Assembly: GCF_025717535.1 (NCBI RefSeq)
Contig: NZ_JAJIRO010000004.1
Coordinates: 434,001-498,000, forward strand
Length of the DNA stretch: 64,000 bases
Direction: 5' to 3'
Origin: Paucibacter sp. Y2R2-4
GTDB taxonomy: Bacteria; Pseudomonadota; Gammaproteobacteria; Burkholderiales; Burkholderiaceae_C
In this document: one piece after another, positions 52,063 through 60,934 of the stretch
Layout of the letters: every line of letters starts with the position of its first letter
How positions within the stretch are numbered: the first letter of the stretch is position 1
Program-made: the position numbers and the translations under genes
Notes under the pieces: model-generated
What the model was told of the DNA's origin: nothing
Databases searched by the model: none
Seen by the model: the letters and a program-made list of their open reading frames with translations, nothing else

Positions 52063-52467
52063 GTGAGCGCCGATGCCTTTCAATTCTTCAGCATCAACAC
52101 CGGGTCGACCGAACCGATCTACCGGCAGTTGGTCGAGCAAGTACGACGCCGGGTGGCCAGTGGCCATCTGATAGCGGGGCAGGAAATCCCCTCGGTGCGC
52201 GAAGTGGCGCAAGCCTTGGCCGTGCACCCCATGACCATCTCCAAGGCCTACAGCCTGCTCGAGGCGGAAGGCCTGCTGGAGCGCCGCCGCGGCCTTGCCA
52301 TGCGCGTGGCTGCCCAGCACAAGAAAGCACAACCGGCTGCCGAGCGCATCGCCTTGCTGCGCCCCAGCCTGGAACGCGCCGCCGCCGAGGCGCAACAACT
52401 CGAAGTGCCTGCCGCGCAAGCACTGCAATTGTTCGAACACATCCTCAAACAGGGAGACACCCCATGA
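52063..52467 (+). CDS. GntR/YtrA-type transcriptional regulator
   Basis: This 134-residue protein has a GntR winged helix (PIYRQLVEQVRRRVASGHLI, GQEIPSVREVAQALAVHPMT, ISKAYSLLEAEGLLERRRG) and a short C-terminal helix instead of a large ligand domain, the feature of the YtrA subfamily. Such regulators repress an ABC transporter operon and respond to cell-envelope stress or antibiotics. The GTG start is set by AAGGAG five bases upstream. It overlaps the ABC ATPase gene by 4 bases (52464-52467). Confidence 0.9.
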   Translation: MSADAFQFFSINTGSTEPIYRQLVEQVRRRVASGHLIAGQEIPSVREVAQALAVHPMTISKAYSLLEAEGLLERRRGLAMRVAAQHKKAQPAAERIALLRPSLERAAAEAQQLEVPAAQALQLFEHILKQGDTP

Positions 52468-53402
52468 ACGCCGCCACCATGCCCAGCTCTGCCTCCTTGG
52501 ATCCAAGCGCTTCAGATACCTTGCCCAGCGCCAGCGCGGTGTTGAGCCAGCTGTGTCTGAGCTACGGCTCGCAGTCGGTGCTCAAAGACCTGGACTGGCG
52601 TCTGCTGCCCGGCCAGGTGGTGGGTCTCTTGGGCCGCAATGGCGCGGGCAAGACCAGTTTGTTGGAGGCGCTGCTGGGCCTGCGCGAGGCCCAGTCAGGC
52701 TCGGCGCAGCTGTTCGGCCAGAACGCGCTTGCCCTGGACGATGCGGCCCGCGCCCGCATTGGCTATGTGCCTCAGCAGAGCGACTTGTTCGAAGCCTTCA
52801 GTCCTGCGCAACTGCTGAGTTACTTCAAGAGTTTTTATCCGCGCTGGAACGAAGCCAAGGTCGAGGGCCTGATGTCGCGCTGGGACATCGCTCGCGACAA
52901 GCCCATCGCCAAGCTCAGCGGCGGCCAGCAGCAGCGCCTGTCCATCATCCGCGCCCTGGCCCATGAACCCGATCTGCTGGTGCTGGACGAGCCAGTGGCC
53001 AGCCTGGACCCAGCTGGCCGGCGCGACTTCTTGCGCGAGCTGATCGAGCAGGTGCTGGATCGCGGCACCACGGTGGTGTTCTCCACCCACATCTTGTCGG
53101 ATCTGGAGCGTGTCGCCTTCAATGTGGCCTTCTTGAAGAGCGGGCGCATCGGCTTGCAAGCACCGCTGGATGAATTGCTCGACGAAGTGCGCGCCTTGAG
53201 CGGCCCCAGCGCGGTGATCCAAAGCCTGATCCAAGCGCAAGGCCTGAGCTGCTTGTCTCGCAGCCCGCTGGAAGCCGGCCATGAACGCTGCCTGGTGCGC
53301 CAAGCGCCGCAGGCACAGGCACAGATGCAAACGCTCACCCTGCCCGCGCAGATCAGCAGCCAGTCGGTGAATCTGGAAGACCTCTTCATGGAGTTGACCT
53401 GA
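52464..53402 (+). CDS. ABC transporter ATP-binding protein
   Basis: This 312-residue ATPase has Walker A LLGRNGAGKTSLLEA, Q-loop YVPQQSDLFE, signature KLSGGQQQRLSI, Walker B LLVLDEPVASLDP and H-loop VFSTHILSD. A C-terminal extension of about 80 residues follows. It is the second gene of the GntR/YtrA operon, with the membrane partner directly downstream (2-base gap). The exported substrate is unknown; related systems act on antibiotics or cell-wall precursors. Confidence 0.93.
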   Translation: MNAATMPSSASLDPSASDTLPSASAVLSQLCLSYGSQSVLKDLDWRLLPGQVVGLLGRNGAGKTSLLEALLGLREAQSGSAQLFGQNALALDDAARARIGYVPQQSDLFEAFSPAQLLSYFKSFYPRWNEAKVEGLMSRWDIARDKPIAKLSGGQQQRLSIIRALAHEPDLLVLDEPVASLDPAGRRDFLRELIEQVLDRGTTVVFSTHILSDLERVAFNVAFLKSGRIGLQAPLDELLDEVRALSGPSAVIQSLIQAQGLSCLSRSPLEAGHERCLVRQAPQAQAQMQTLTLPAQISSQSVNLEDLFMELT

Positions 53403-53404
53403 AC

Positions 53405-54880
53405 ATGAGCGCACTTCAACAAAGGCTTTGGGCGCCGTACAGCCCGATTCTGCTGGCCCCCTTACGCCAACGCCGTCACACCGGGGAGTTGTGGATCTGG
53501 TTGGGACTGTTGGCGCTCATCTTGTTGCTTGCACTGGGCTTGGGGGTCAGCAAGGGCTGGGCGGCCGCGCGCCTCGTGCTGGGCATTGCCGCCTTGCCGT
53601 CCCTGCTGATTCTTTGGTGCATCAGCTTTTCCAGCCTGCAGCAACAGAATCATCCGAACGCTGCCCGCCTGGTGCCCGGCCATGTGGCACGGTTGCGGCG
53701 CTGCGCGGTCGGGCTGCTGTTGGCGCTGACCCTGCTGGTGACGGTGCTCTATGGCCCGGTGACCGACAGCCCGCTTCTCTGGGCTTTGGGGACGGCCACC
53801 ACGCTGGTGATCTTCGCCATCTGCTTGCGGTGGTGGTGGCTGTGGTTCGGGATCTGGATCCTTCCCAGCCTGGGCTTCTTGTGGCCCTTCAACAATCTTT
53901 TTGCGCTGCTCTGGGGTGGCATGAAACAGTGGTACGTGCAACAGCCCGCCAGCTTGGCCGGCCTGGCCCTGCTGGTCTTGCCCTGGCTGTTGTCTCGCCT
54001 CTTGCAAGAGGGCGGCGCCAGCCACCGCGGTAACTACACCCGGCAAGCCCAAATGCGCAAGATCTTCAACAATCAGCAGCAAAGCCTGATGACCCCCAAG
54101 TACACGGGGACGCTGGGCATGCGCTGCATGCGATTGTTCTCCTGGCCGCAACCGCTCTGGCATCAGTACCTCTTGCGCCATGCCAGGCCCGAAGCCCGCA
54201 GCGCATTGGCCCGCGCCGAGCTGGTCTACCTGGGCAATTTGCACTGGACCTGCTTCCTCGGCTCGATCAGCGTGGTCCTCACCCTGGTCGCACTCGGCGC
54301 TATCGCCGCCGAACTCTATACCGCGCCCAACTGGGCCTCATTGGCCAGTCAAGGGGGCTTGGGCCTGCACATCGGCATCGTCAGCATGGCCATCAATCCC
54401 TTGCTGGGCCTACCCGCCAATCTTTACCGCAGCCGGCGCGAGCAAAGCCTGCTGCTACTCTTGCCCGGAACACCACGCGGGCCGGCGCTGAACCGCCACA
54501 TGGCGCGCCGCTTCTTGCTGCAGTTTCATTTGCACTGGGCCTTCGGCATGAGCCTGATCCTCTTGCTGATATCACTCGGCAGCGCCGCGCAAACAGCCAG
54601 CTATGTCGGGCTCTACGCTCTGTTGGCCACCTTGCCCATGGGCAGCCTGTTGCTGCGCGACTGGTCCAAGCAAGCCATGCCCAACCTGGCTGCGCTGGCC
54701 CTGCCCTTTGCGCTCGCGCCGCTTGGCGCGAGCGCCGCCTTCGGCCTGCATTGGCTGGGTCTGAGCCTGGGCTGGATTGCCGGCCTCAGCGTCTTGCTCT
54801 CTGCCTTGATGCTGGCTTGGCGCTGGCCCCGCTATGTGCGCAACAGCGCCAGCTATATGCCGGTCGGCCGCTGGGCCTGA
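53405..54880 (+). CDS. ABC transporter membrane protein of the YtrA-type operon
   Basis: This 491-residue protein has about ten hydrophobic segments and no soluble domain. I do not match it to a specific permease family, but its position immediately after an ATPase with no permease of its own makes it the likely membrane partner. Positively charged loops (LLRHARPEARSALARAELV) face the cytoplasm by the positive-inside rule. It ends 21 bases before the convergent CPBP gene. Confidence 0.75.
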   Translation: MSALQQRLWAPYSPILLAPLRQRRHTGELWIWLGLLALILLLALGLGVSKGWAAARLVLGIAALPSLLILWCISFSSLQQQNHPNAARLVPGHVARLRRCAVGLLLALTLLVTVLYGPVTDSPLLWALGTATTLVIFAICLRWWWLWFGIWILPSLGFLWPFNNLFALLWGGMKQWYVQQPASLAGLALLVLPWLLSRLLQEGGASHRGNYTRQAQMRKIFNNQQQSLMTPKYTGTLGMRCMRLFSWPQPLWHQYLLRHARPEARSALARAELVYLGNLHWTCFLGSISVVLTLVALGAIAAELYTAPNWASLASQGGLGLHIGIVSMAINPLLGLPANLYRSRREQSLLLLLPGTPRGPALNRHMARRFLLQFHLHWAFGMSLILLLISLGSAAQTASYVGLYALLATLPMGSLLLRDWSKQAMPNLAALALPFALAPLGASAAFGLHWLGLSLGWIAGLSVLLSALMLAWRWPRYVRNSASYMPVGRWA

Positions 54881-54901
54881 GCGCGAAGCGCAAGATGCGG
54901 T

Positions 54902-55678
54902 TCAGGCAACACCCCGGTGCCCGAGCCGCTCCTCCCGCCTGAAGACCCAACCCACCAGCAGCAGCGACATCACATAGCAGGCCACGATGAACAGCACCCG
55001 CTCCGGCGCGGCATGGGCGGGCGCGGCTTCATAGGCAAAGACCGAGAAGTCCCAGGCCGCGTGAACCAACATCGGCAAAAGCAAGCTGCCGGACAAACGG
55101 CGCAGCAAATAAAAGCCGCTGCCCACGCAAAAAGCTAGCAGCACTTGCGCCAGAGCGATCGCACCAATGCCAAAGAACGCATTGGTGGCATGCATCAGGC
55201 CAAACAAAACCGAGCTGCCCAGCCAAACCCAAAGCTCGCGGCGAAAGCGGCCGCGCAAGGCGACGACCAGGATGCCGCGGGTCAGCATCTCCTCGCAAAA
55301 ACCCACCAAAAGCATGGCCAGCGCCATCAAGGCCACGTGGCGCACGCTCAATGCAGCCCATTGGGTTGCAGCCATGGAGCTGACGATGACGCCCGCCACG
55401 GGCAGCAAGAGCAGGCACAAGACGCCCAGATAAGGCAGGCGCGACACTTCGTAAAAAGCCGCCCGCCACCAACCGGCGTAGTGAGCATAGGAGGCCATCG
55501 CCAGCGCGCCCAAGCTCAAAGGAAGAATGATGCCCTTGGGGATATTGGCTTCGAGCGCGACCGTTTTGTAGTCAATCTCGAACAGCAGCCAAGCGCCCAT
55601 CACCAGCGCACAGTAGGCCACGAACACCAGGACGCCGACCCATGGGCGCGGGGGAATGCGAAATTCGGTCTCTGTCAT
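54902..55678 (-). CDS. CPBP-family intramembrane protease
   Basis: This 258-residue membrane protein has the three CPBP motifs: EE in LLVGFCEEMLTRGIL, the His of LFGLMHATNAFF, and the His of MLVHAAWDFSVF. The first carries EExxxR as expected for the active-site glutamates. Bacterial members include immunity and bacteriocin-resistance proteins, but function here is not known. GGAGG lies close to the ATG at 55678. The frame extends to 55699 without support. Confidence 0.85.
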   Translation of the reverse strand: MTETEFRIPPRPWVGVLVFVAYCALVMGAWLLFEIDYKTVALEANIPKGIILPLSLGALAMASYAHYAGWWRAAFYEVSRLPYLGVLCLLLLPVAGVIVSSMAATQWAALSVRHVALMALAMLLVGFCEEMLTRGILVVALRGRFRRELWVWLGSSVLFGLMHATNAFFGIGAIALAQVLLAFCVGSGFYLLRRLSGSLLLPMLVHAAWDFSVFAYEAAPAHAAPERVLFIVACYVMSLLLVGWVFRREERLGHRGVA

Positions 55679-55771
55679 AACGCCTCCAGTCCACAGCACT
55701 ATACGTGCGGAACTTGGCCGGCGTGGATGAATGCGCTATGGCGGGAATGACCCTATGGCGGACCAGCGGCC

Positions 55772-56185
55772 TTAACGCAGCCAGCCAATGATTTGCGCCG
55801 CCTGCAGCGCGCCCGACATGCGCCGCACTTCGCGCCCTGCTTGCAGCTGGATCAGCGTTGGGATGCTGCGAATCGCGAAGCGGCTGGACAAATTCGGGCT
55901 CTCATCGCTATTGACCTTGACCAGCAAGACCTGACCCTTCAGTTGCTGGGCGGCGAGCGCAAACTGCGGCGCCATCTGCCGACAAGGGCCGCACCAAGGC
56001 GCCCAGAAGTCGACCAGCACCGGCAGCTCAGTGCCGCCCACCACCGCATCGAAGTTGCCGTCGTTCAGCTCAAGCACCTCGCCGCTGAGCAAGGCTTGGC
56101 CGCATTTGCCGCAGACCGGGTCTTGGGAGGCGCGCTCGTCGGGGACGCGGTTTTTGGTCAGGCAGTGCGGGCAGGTGATCAACAT
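55772..56185 (-). CDS. trxC: Thioredoxin TrxC (thioredoxin 2)
   Basis: This 137-residue thioredoxin has an N-terminal zinc site (Cys5/Cys8 in TCPHC and Cys25/Cys28 in VCGKC), which identifies TrxC rather than TrxA. The active site is WCGPC at 64-68 within LVDFWAPWCGPCRQ, and the cis-proline is in IRSIPTLI. TrxC reduces cytoplasmic disulfides and is often under oxidative-stress control. An exact copy of the 14-mer lies within it. Confidence 0.95.
   Translation of the reverse strand: MLITCPHCLTKNRVPDERASQDPVCGKCGQALLSGEVLELNDGNFDAVVGGTELPVLVDFWAPWCGPCRQMAPQFALAAQQLKGQVLLVKVNSDESPNLSSRFAIRSIPTLIQLQAGREVRRMSGALQAAQIIGWLR
55924..55937 (+). repeat. Dispersed 14-mer, copy 5 (coding)
   Basis: Exact GCAAGACCTGACCC inside trxC, read on the gene strand as GGT CAG GTC TTG C, Gly-Gln-Val-Leu-Leu, in the same frame as the copies in the GH109 and serine hydrolase genes. 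Confidence 0.75.
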
Positions 56186-56230
56186 AAACAGCTCCTAGTG
56201 CATCCCAGCATGAGGCCCGGGCCGCGTTTT

Positions 56231-57178
56231 TCAAGGTGCGGCGGCCAGCGTGGCCTGCAAATGCGTCCCCACCTCTTGCAGGAAAGCGCGCACCCGCGCG
56301 GTCTGCCGCAGGTCCGGGTGAGTCAAAAGCCAGACCGGAGTGCTGACCTCGTTCAAGACCTCGGACACCGGCAGCAGATCAGGCTCATGGCCTTCAATCA
56401 AGGTCGGCAGCAAGGCCAAGGCTACGCCGGTGCGGGCCATGGCCACGGCGGGGTGCAGCAGATCAATGCGCATGACGATGCGCTCGTCGGCCACATGGTC
56501 CAACATCCAGCGATCAAAGAAGCGCGAGCGACGCTCGCGATCAAAGCCGATCCAGGGGTAGTGGGCGCATAAGTCCTCGACGGGCTGTACCGTTTGCGGC
56601 AGGCCCGGCGCGCCGCGTAGCGCGTAGACCCGCATGCGCACCTCGCCAACCTGGCGCCCCACCAAATGCTCCGGCACCACCCGGTTCATGCGCAGGGCCA
56701 CATCGGCATCGCGCCGCGACATATCGACCAAATTGGAGTTCTCGTGCACCTCCACCTCAATGCCGGGGTGGCTGCGCCGAAACGCCGCCAAGGCCTCGGG
56801 CAAGAGATACAAGGTGGCGATGAAAGCGGTGGTCAGGCGCAAGCTGCCTTGCAGTTCCAGGTCGCGGCCCAGGATGCGGCGCTGCATCTCGGCAATGGCC
56901 GGGCGCATTTGGCGCGCCTGCGCCGCCATCAACTCGCCAGCTTCGGTGGGGGTGTAGCCCTGGCGCAAGCGATCAAACAAGCGCGCGCCCAGGCGCTGCT
57001 CCAAGGCATCCAAACGTCGCAAGACCGTGGTGTGCTGAACCCCCAGCGCCTTGGCCGCGCCATTCAGCGAACCTGCTTCGGCGATCGCCAAGGCATAGCG
57101 CAGATCGTCCCAGTTGAAGCCGAGATCGGCACCGCGCTCTGGGGAAATCTCGTTCACGTCCGTTGTGCTTTTTTGCAT
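56231..57178 (-). CDS. LysR-family transcriptional regulator
   Basis: This 315-residue protein has a LysR helix-turn-helix (NWDDLRYALAIAEAGSLNGA, AKALGVQHTTVLRRLDALEQ, RLGARLFDRLRQGYTPTEAG) and a substrate-binding domain (LRLTTAFIATLYLLPEAL onward). The start at 57178 gives a usual length. It is divergent from a small gene and the tautomerase gene, which are the natural targets of a LysR regulator in this position. The ligand is not known. Confidence 0.92.
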   Translation of the reverse strand: MQKSTTDVNEISPERGADLGFNWDDLRYALAIAEAGSLNGAAKALGVQHTTVLRRLDALEQRLGARLFDRLRQGYTPTEAGELMAAQARQMRPAIAEMQRRILGRDLELQGSLRLTTAFIATLYLLPEALAAFRRSHPGIEVEVHENSNLVDMSRRDADVALRMNRVVPEHLVGRQVGEVRMRVYALRGAPGLPQTVQPVEDLCAHYPWIGFDRERRSRFFDRWMLDHVADERIVMRIDLLHPAVAMARTGVALALLPTLIEGHEPDLLPVSEVLNEVSTPVWLLTHPDLRQTARVRAFLQEVGTHLQATLAAAP

Positions 57179-57282
57179 ATTCACACTGCAATTTGACCCG
57201 TTGTCTGTGCTTTTTCGCAAACATACCATGCAGACCATGCCCGCAGCAAAAGCCAAAACCAAGCGCTGAAGTAACTCCCCAT

Positions 57283-57456
57283 ATGCAAACGCCCATCCGC
57301 CATCGCATGCCCCGCAGCCCCCTCGTGAACCACAGCCTCCGCCCCAAGCCGACGCTCAGCTGGGCTCAGCGCTATGCCGCTTGGTGTCTGCACCGCGAAC
57401 TGCGCCAAGCCTTTCCCGGCCAACAAGCCGAGGCCCTGCGTCGCGCCCATTTCTGA
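57283..57456 (+). CDS. Small basic protein between LysR and the tautomerase gene
   Basis: This frame encodes 57 residues rich in Arg, Pro and His (RHRMPRSPLVNHSLRPKP, then SWAQRYAAWCLHRELRQ). I do not recognise a family. It lies in the correct position to be co-transcribed with the tautomerase gene 63 bases downstream, but no good ribosome site precedes its ATG. It may be a real small protein or leader; I rate it about even. Confidence 0.42.
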   Translation: MQTPIRHRMPRSPLVNHSLRPKPTLSWAQRYAAWCLHRELRQAFPGQQAEALRRAHF

Positions 57457-57519
57457 ATGGGCATTGATCCCCCCCCTGCCCCACTTCCACTGCCCCACTT
57501 CACTTCAGGAACCCGAGCC

Positions 57520-57948
57520 ATGCCTCATCTTCACCTCAGCCTCAGCCCCGCCGTCGGCCGCGAACCCGATCTGGGACAACTCGCCCACGAGCTGACCGAC
57601 TTGACGGCCCAGCACTTGAGCAAAGACCCGCGGCTGACGGCCGTGCGCTTCAGTCTGCTGCCGGCCACGCATTGGTTCATCGGCGCACGCTCCTTGGCCG
57701 CCGACACCCACGCCAGCTATCAGCTGGAAATTCAAGTCACGGCCGGCAGCAATAGCGAAGCGCAAATCGCCGCCTATCTGGCCGGGGTGCACCAGGCCAT
57801 GGAAGCCGCGCTGGGCCTGGTACACCCGACCAGCTACACCGTCGTGCAGCAAATCCCAGCCCACGCCTGGGGCTATGGCGGGCGCAGCCAGGCGGAACGG
57901 CGGCTGAACAGCCAGGCGCAACAAGCCAGTCAAGTCCAATCCGCCTGA
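57520..57948 (+). CDS. Tautomerase-superfamily protein
   Basis: This 142-residue protein starts Met-Pro-His, so removal of Met would leave the catalytic Pro1 of the tautomerase (4-oxalocrotonate tautomerase) superfamily. AGGA precedes the ATG by 9 bases. The rest (LAHELTDLTAQHLSKDPRL, SYQLEIQVTAGSNSEAQIAAYL) has the expected beta-alpha-beta layout; the length is about twice that of the small 4-OT monomers, which suggests a fused or larger subfamily. Divergent from the LysR gene, so it may be its target. The substrate is not known. Confidence 0.78.
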   Translation: MPHLHLSLSPAVGREPDLGQLAHELTDLTAQHLSKDPRLTAVRFSLLPATHWFIGARSLAADTHASYQLEIQVTAGSNSEAQIAAYLAGVHQAMEAALGLVHPTSYTVVQQIPAHAWGYGGRSQAERRLNSQAQQASQVQSA

Positions 57949-58042
57949 TCTGCTTTTTCATCCGGCAAGATGCAGCGGGCCGATCAGTGCCAGAGCCCAA
58001 TCCCTACGCGATCCTGATGCCGGCCCTGCTAGGCTGCGGCCC

Positions 58043-59638
58043 ATGCAGATCTCCCGCGCCTCGTCGCAGCTCCCCTTGATTCAAAAACTGAGCCTGGCAG
58101 CCCTGAGCTGGGCGGCCGCCTGGGCCTTGATGCTGGGGTTGGACGGGCGCGTTGCCCTGGCCAATCTGACCCTGCTGCCGGTCTTGGCCACGGCCTTGGC
58201 CAGCTTGTGGCTGCCGCTGGCCAGCGCCATGGTCTGCAGCTTGCTGGCGGTGCTGGCCTTCAACTGGCGATTTGTGCCGCCGCAGGGCAGCTTGATGGTC
58301 AGCGGCCACGAGCACCTCTTGCTGCTCTTGAGCATGCTGAGCTTGTGCTGGATCACCAGCGTCTTGATGTCGCGCCTGCGTTGGCAGGCCGATCGCGCCG
58401 AAAGCCACGCCCAGCGCGCCGAGCAACTGCAGCGTTTTGGTGAAGCCCTGCGCGACAGCGCCTCGGCCCTGGACTTGGCGCCCGAGTTGGCTGCCGCCCT
58501 GCGCAGCCTGCTCGGCGCCGAGCCGCTGCTGGCCCTGCTGAGCAGCGACAGCTTGCCGGCACGCAACGACGACTCCACCTTGCTCTGGCTGGGCCCCACG
58601 CCCACGGCCGACCAGGTCAGTGGCCTGTGGCTGTGTTTGCGCACCGGCCAGGCCATGGGGCCGGGCTGCGGGAGGCATGAAGAACTGGCCGCCTGGTATC
58701 TGCCGCTGCGGGGCCGGCGCGCCAGCTTTGGCGCCGCCTACCTGCCGCTGCCCAGCGCCCAGCAGCCCGCAGACGCCGGCCTGCGCGCCCATGCCCAAAC
58801 CCTGTGCGACCAGCTCGGCCTGGCCCTGGAGCGCCAAGCCACCGAACAGAGCGCCGCCCAGGCCTTGGGCGAAGCCAGCCAGCAAGCCACCCGCAATGCC
58901 CTGCTGGCCGCCATCTCCCACGACTACCGCACGCCGCTGGCCTGCATCATGGGCGCCGCCTCGGCCCTGCAGGAGCAAGACAGCAAGCTCAGCATGGCGC
59001 AAAGACAACGCCTGATCGGCACCATCCTGGACGAAACCCAATCGCTCAAGCGCATGACCGACAACAGCCTGCAACTGGCGCGCTTAGACGCCCCCGGCCT
59101 GCAGCTGAGGCTGGACTGGGAGTCGGCCGAAGACATCGTCGGCGCGGTGCTGCGCCGCGTGCGGCAGCGCTACCCGGAAGCCAGCAAACGCGTCAAAGCG
59201 CGCCTGGAACCCGGCCTGCCCCTGCTGCGCTGCGACGCCCTGCTCTTGCATCAGCTGCTCGACAACCTGATCGACAACGCCCTGGCCTATGGTCAAGCGC
59301 CAGGCAAAACTGAGAGCGGCCCCGTCGAGCTGCTGCTGCGCCAGATGGAGAACGAGACAGGCCAGCGCTTTGTGGTGCTGGCGGTGCGCGACCGTGGGCC
59401 CGGTGTCGACCCAGCCTGGCGCGACAAGGTTTTTGAGGTGTACCAGCGCGGCAGCCCCGGCGTGGCGCAAGAGAGCGCCAATCCGCGCGGCGCCGGCATC
59501 GGCCTGGCCGCTTGCCGCGCCATTGCCCGAGCCCATGGCGGCAGCATGCGGCTGCGCGCCCGCAGCCATGGCGGCGCCAGCTTTGAATGTTGGCTGCCGG
59601 TGCTTGACATGCCCGCGGGGCCAGGAGAACAGGCATGA
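58043..59638 (+). CDS. KdpD-like sensor histidine kinase without the KdpD N-terminal domain
   Basis: This 531-residue kinase has four membrane segments (about 15-110, DUF4118 type), a GAF-like linker, and a HATPase: the phosphoacceptor His293 in AAISHDYRTPLACIMG, the N box QLLDNLIDNALAYG, G1 DRGPGVDP and G2 GAGIGLAACRAIARAHGG. It is the C-terminal half of KdpD; the universal-stress and KdpD N-terminal domains are absent. The stop overlaps the next start (ATGA, 59635-59638). No kdpFABC potassium pump genes are in the window, so the output is unknown. Confidence 0.9.
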   Translation: MQISRASSQLPLIQKLSLAALSWAAAWALMLGLDGRVALANLTLLPVLATALASLWLPLASAMVCSLLAVLAFNWRFVPPQGSLMVSGHEHLLLLLSMLSLCWITSVLMSRLRWQADRAESHAQRAEQLQRFGEALRDSASALDLAPELAAALRSLLGAEPLLALLSSDSLPARNDDSTLLWLGPTPTADQVSGLWLCLRTGQAMGPGCGRHEELAAWYLPLRGRRASFGAAYLPLPSAQQPADAGLRAHAQTLCDQLGLALERQATEQSAAQALGEASQQATRNALLAAISHDYRTPLACIMGAASALQEQDSKLSMAQRQRLIGTILDETQSLKRMTDNSLQLARLDAPGLQLRLDWESAEDIVGAVLRRVRQRYPEASKRVKARLEPGLPLLRCDALLLHQLLDNLIDNALAYGQAPGKTESGPVELLLRQMENETGQRFVVLAVRDRGPGVDPAWRDKVFEVYQRGSPGVAQESANPRGAGIGLAACRAIARAHGGSMRLRARSHGGASFECWLPVLDMPAGPGEQA

Positions 59639-60330
59639 GCTTGAGCGTCTTGTTGGTCGAAGACGACCGCGAACTGCGCAGCACCCTGAGCGAAGCCCTG
59701 CGGGTAGAAGGTTATGCGGTCCATACCGCCGCCAGCCTGGCCGACGCCCAAGCCCAGTTGCAGCATGCGCGCCAGCCGCCTGACTTGATTTTGTTGGACC
59801 TGGGTCTGCCCGATGGTGACGGCCAAAGTCTGCTGACCCAGCTGCGGCGCAGCAAGAACACGCCGGTGCTGGTGATCTCGGCGCGCGAGCAAGACGGTGA
59901 AAAGATTCAGCTGCTGGACGCCGGCGCCGACGACTATCTGGTCAAGCCCTTCAGCATCAGCGAATTGCTGGCGCGCATGCGCGTGGCCCTGCGCCACCGC
60001 GGCCTGCATACCCAAGCCGCACTGACCCGCTACGAGCAAAGCGGACTGATGGTGGACCTGGGCGCGCACCGGGTCTGCCTGCATGGCGCCGAGGTCAAGC
60101 TGACACCCACCGAGTTCAAGCTGCTGGCGCGCTTGGTGCGCAGCGCCGGCCAGGTGGTGACGCATCGCAGCTTGCTGATCGACGTCTGGGGGCCGGAGTT
60201 CACCGAACACACCCACTACCTGCGCCTCTATATGGCCCAGCTGCGCGCCAAGCTGGAAACCGAACCGGCCGACCCGCAACTGCTGCTGACCGAGCCGGGG
60301 GTGGGCTATCGATTGGCAGAGAGTGCCTGA
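59635..60330 (+). CDS. OmpR-family response regulator (KdpE-like)
   Basis: This 231-residue regulator has a receiver domain with LVEDD (acidic pocket), phosphoacceptor Asp55 in LILLDLGLPDGDG, VISAREQDG, and DDYLVKPFSISELLAR. The C-terminal winged helix is VKLTPTEFKLLARLVRSAGQ followed by THYLRLYMAQLRAKLE and LLTEPGVGYRLA, typical of KdpE. It is co-transcribed with the kinase through a 4-base overlap. Confidence 0.93.
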   Translation: MSLSVLLVEDDRELRSTLSEALRVEGYAVHTAASLADAQAQLQHARQPPDLILLDLGLPDGDGQSLLTQLRRSKNTPVLVISAREQDGEKIQLLDAGADDYLVKPFSISELLARMRVALRHRGLHTQAALTRYEQSGLMVDLGAHRVCLHGAEVKLTPTEFKLLARLVRSAGQVVTHRSLLIDVWGPEFTEHTHYLRLYMAQLRAKLETEPADPQLLLTEPGVGYRLAESA

Positions 60331-60349
60331 AGATTTTTTTGCAGCAGCC

Positions 60350-60376
60350 TGTAAGAAACTGAAGTGGCGGCGGACT
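60350..60376 (+). promoter_or_regulatory. Candidate ECF-type promoter before the sigma gene
   Basis: TGTAAG (60350-60355) and CGGACT (60371-60376) are 15 bases apart, like -35 and -10 elements of many ECF promoters, 31 bases before the sigma-factor ATG. Autoregulation is the usual arrangement. This is a pattern match only. Confidence 0.35.
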
Positions 60377-60406
60377 GTTAAGTTTGAACGCACTTTGGCA
60401 GCCCGC

Positions 60407-60934
60407 ATGTCAACACCCTCATCCCAAGACCAGCAGTACCTTGAAGCCATGCGCCTGCATGGCGCCGAGCTGGCACGTTTCGCCCGCGGCTATGAGCGAG
60501 ATGACGCCAAGCGCCAGGAGCTCTTGCAGGAATTGCAATTGGCGCTGTGGCAAAGCTTGGACAATTTTCAGGGCCAATGCAGCTTGCGCACCTGGGCTTA
60601 CCGGGTGGCGCACAACGTCGGGGCCAGCCATGTGCAGCGCAGCCTGCGGCAGGCCGAGCGCCAAGGCCTGACGCTGGAAGAGGCCGAGTCCTTGGCCGAT
60701 GCCGACGCCGATATGGCCCACACCGAACGACGCATTGATCTGGGCCGCGTGCTGGCCCTGATCCACCGCTTGGCCCCGCTGGACCGAGAGCTGATGCTGC
60801 TCTACCTCGAGGACCTCGACGCCGCCAGCATCGCCGACATCACCGGCCTCTCGGCCCGCAATGTCGCCACCAAGATCCACCGCATCAAAGCCCTGCTGGC
60901 CCGCCAGCTCGGCCCCCAGGAGTCCAAGCCATGA
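60407..60934 (+). CDS. ECF-type RNA polymerase sigma factor
   Basis: This 175-residue sigma factor has region 2 (LARFARGYERDDAKRQELLQ, FQGQCSLRTWAYRVAHNVG) and region 4 (RLAPLDRELMLLYLEDLDAA, SIADITGLSARNVATKIHRI). The spacer between them is short, as in ECF members. ATG at 60407 is preferred to the upstream frame start at 60323. Its stop overlaps the membrane protein start (ATGA, 60931-60934), which suggests a sigma/anti-sigma-type pair. Confidence 0.9.
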   Translation: MSTPSSQDQQYLEAMRLHGAELARFARGYERDDAKRQELLQELQLALWQSLDNFQGQCSLRTWAYRVAHNVGASHVQRSLRQAERQGLTLEEAESLADADADMAHTERRIDLGRVLALIHRLAPLDRELMLLYLEDLDAASIADITGLSARNVATKIHRIKALLARQLGPQESKP

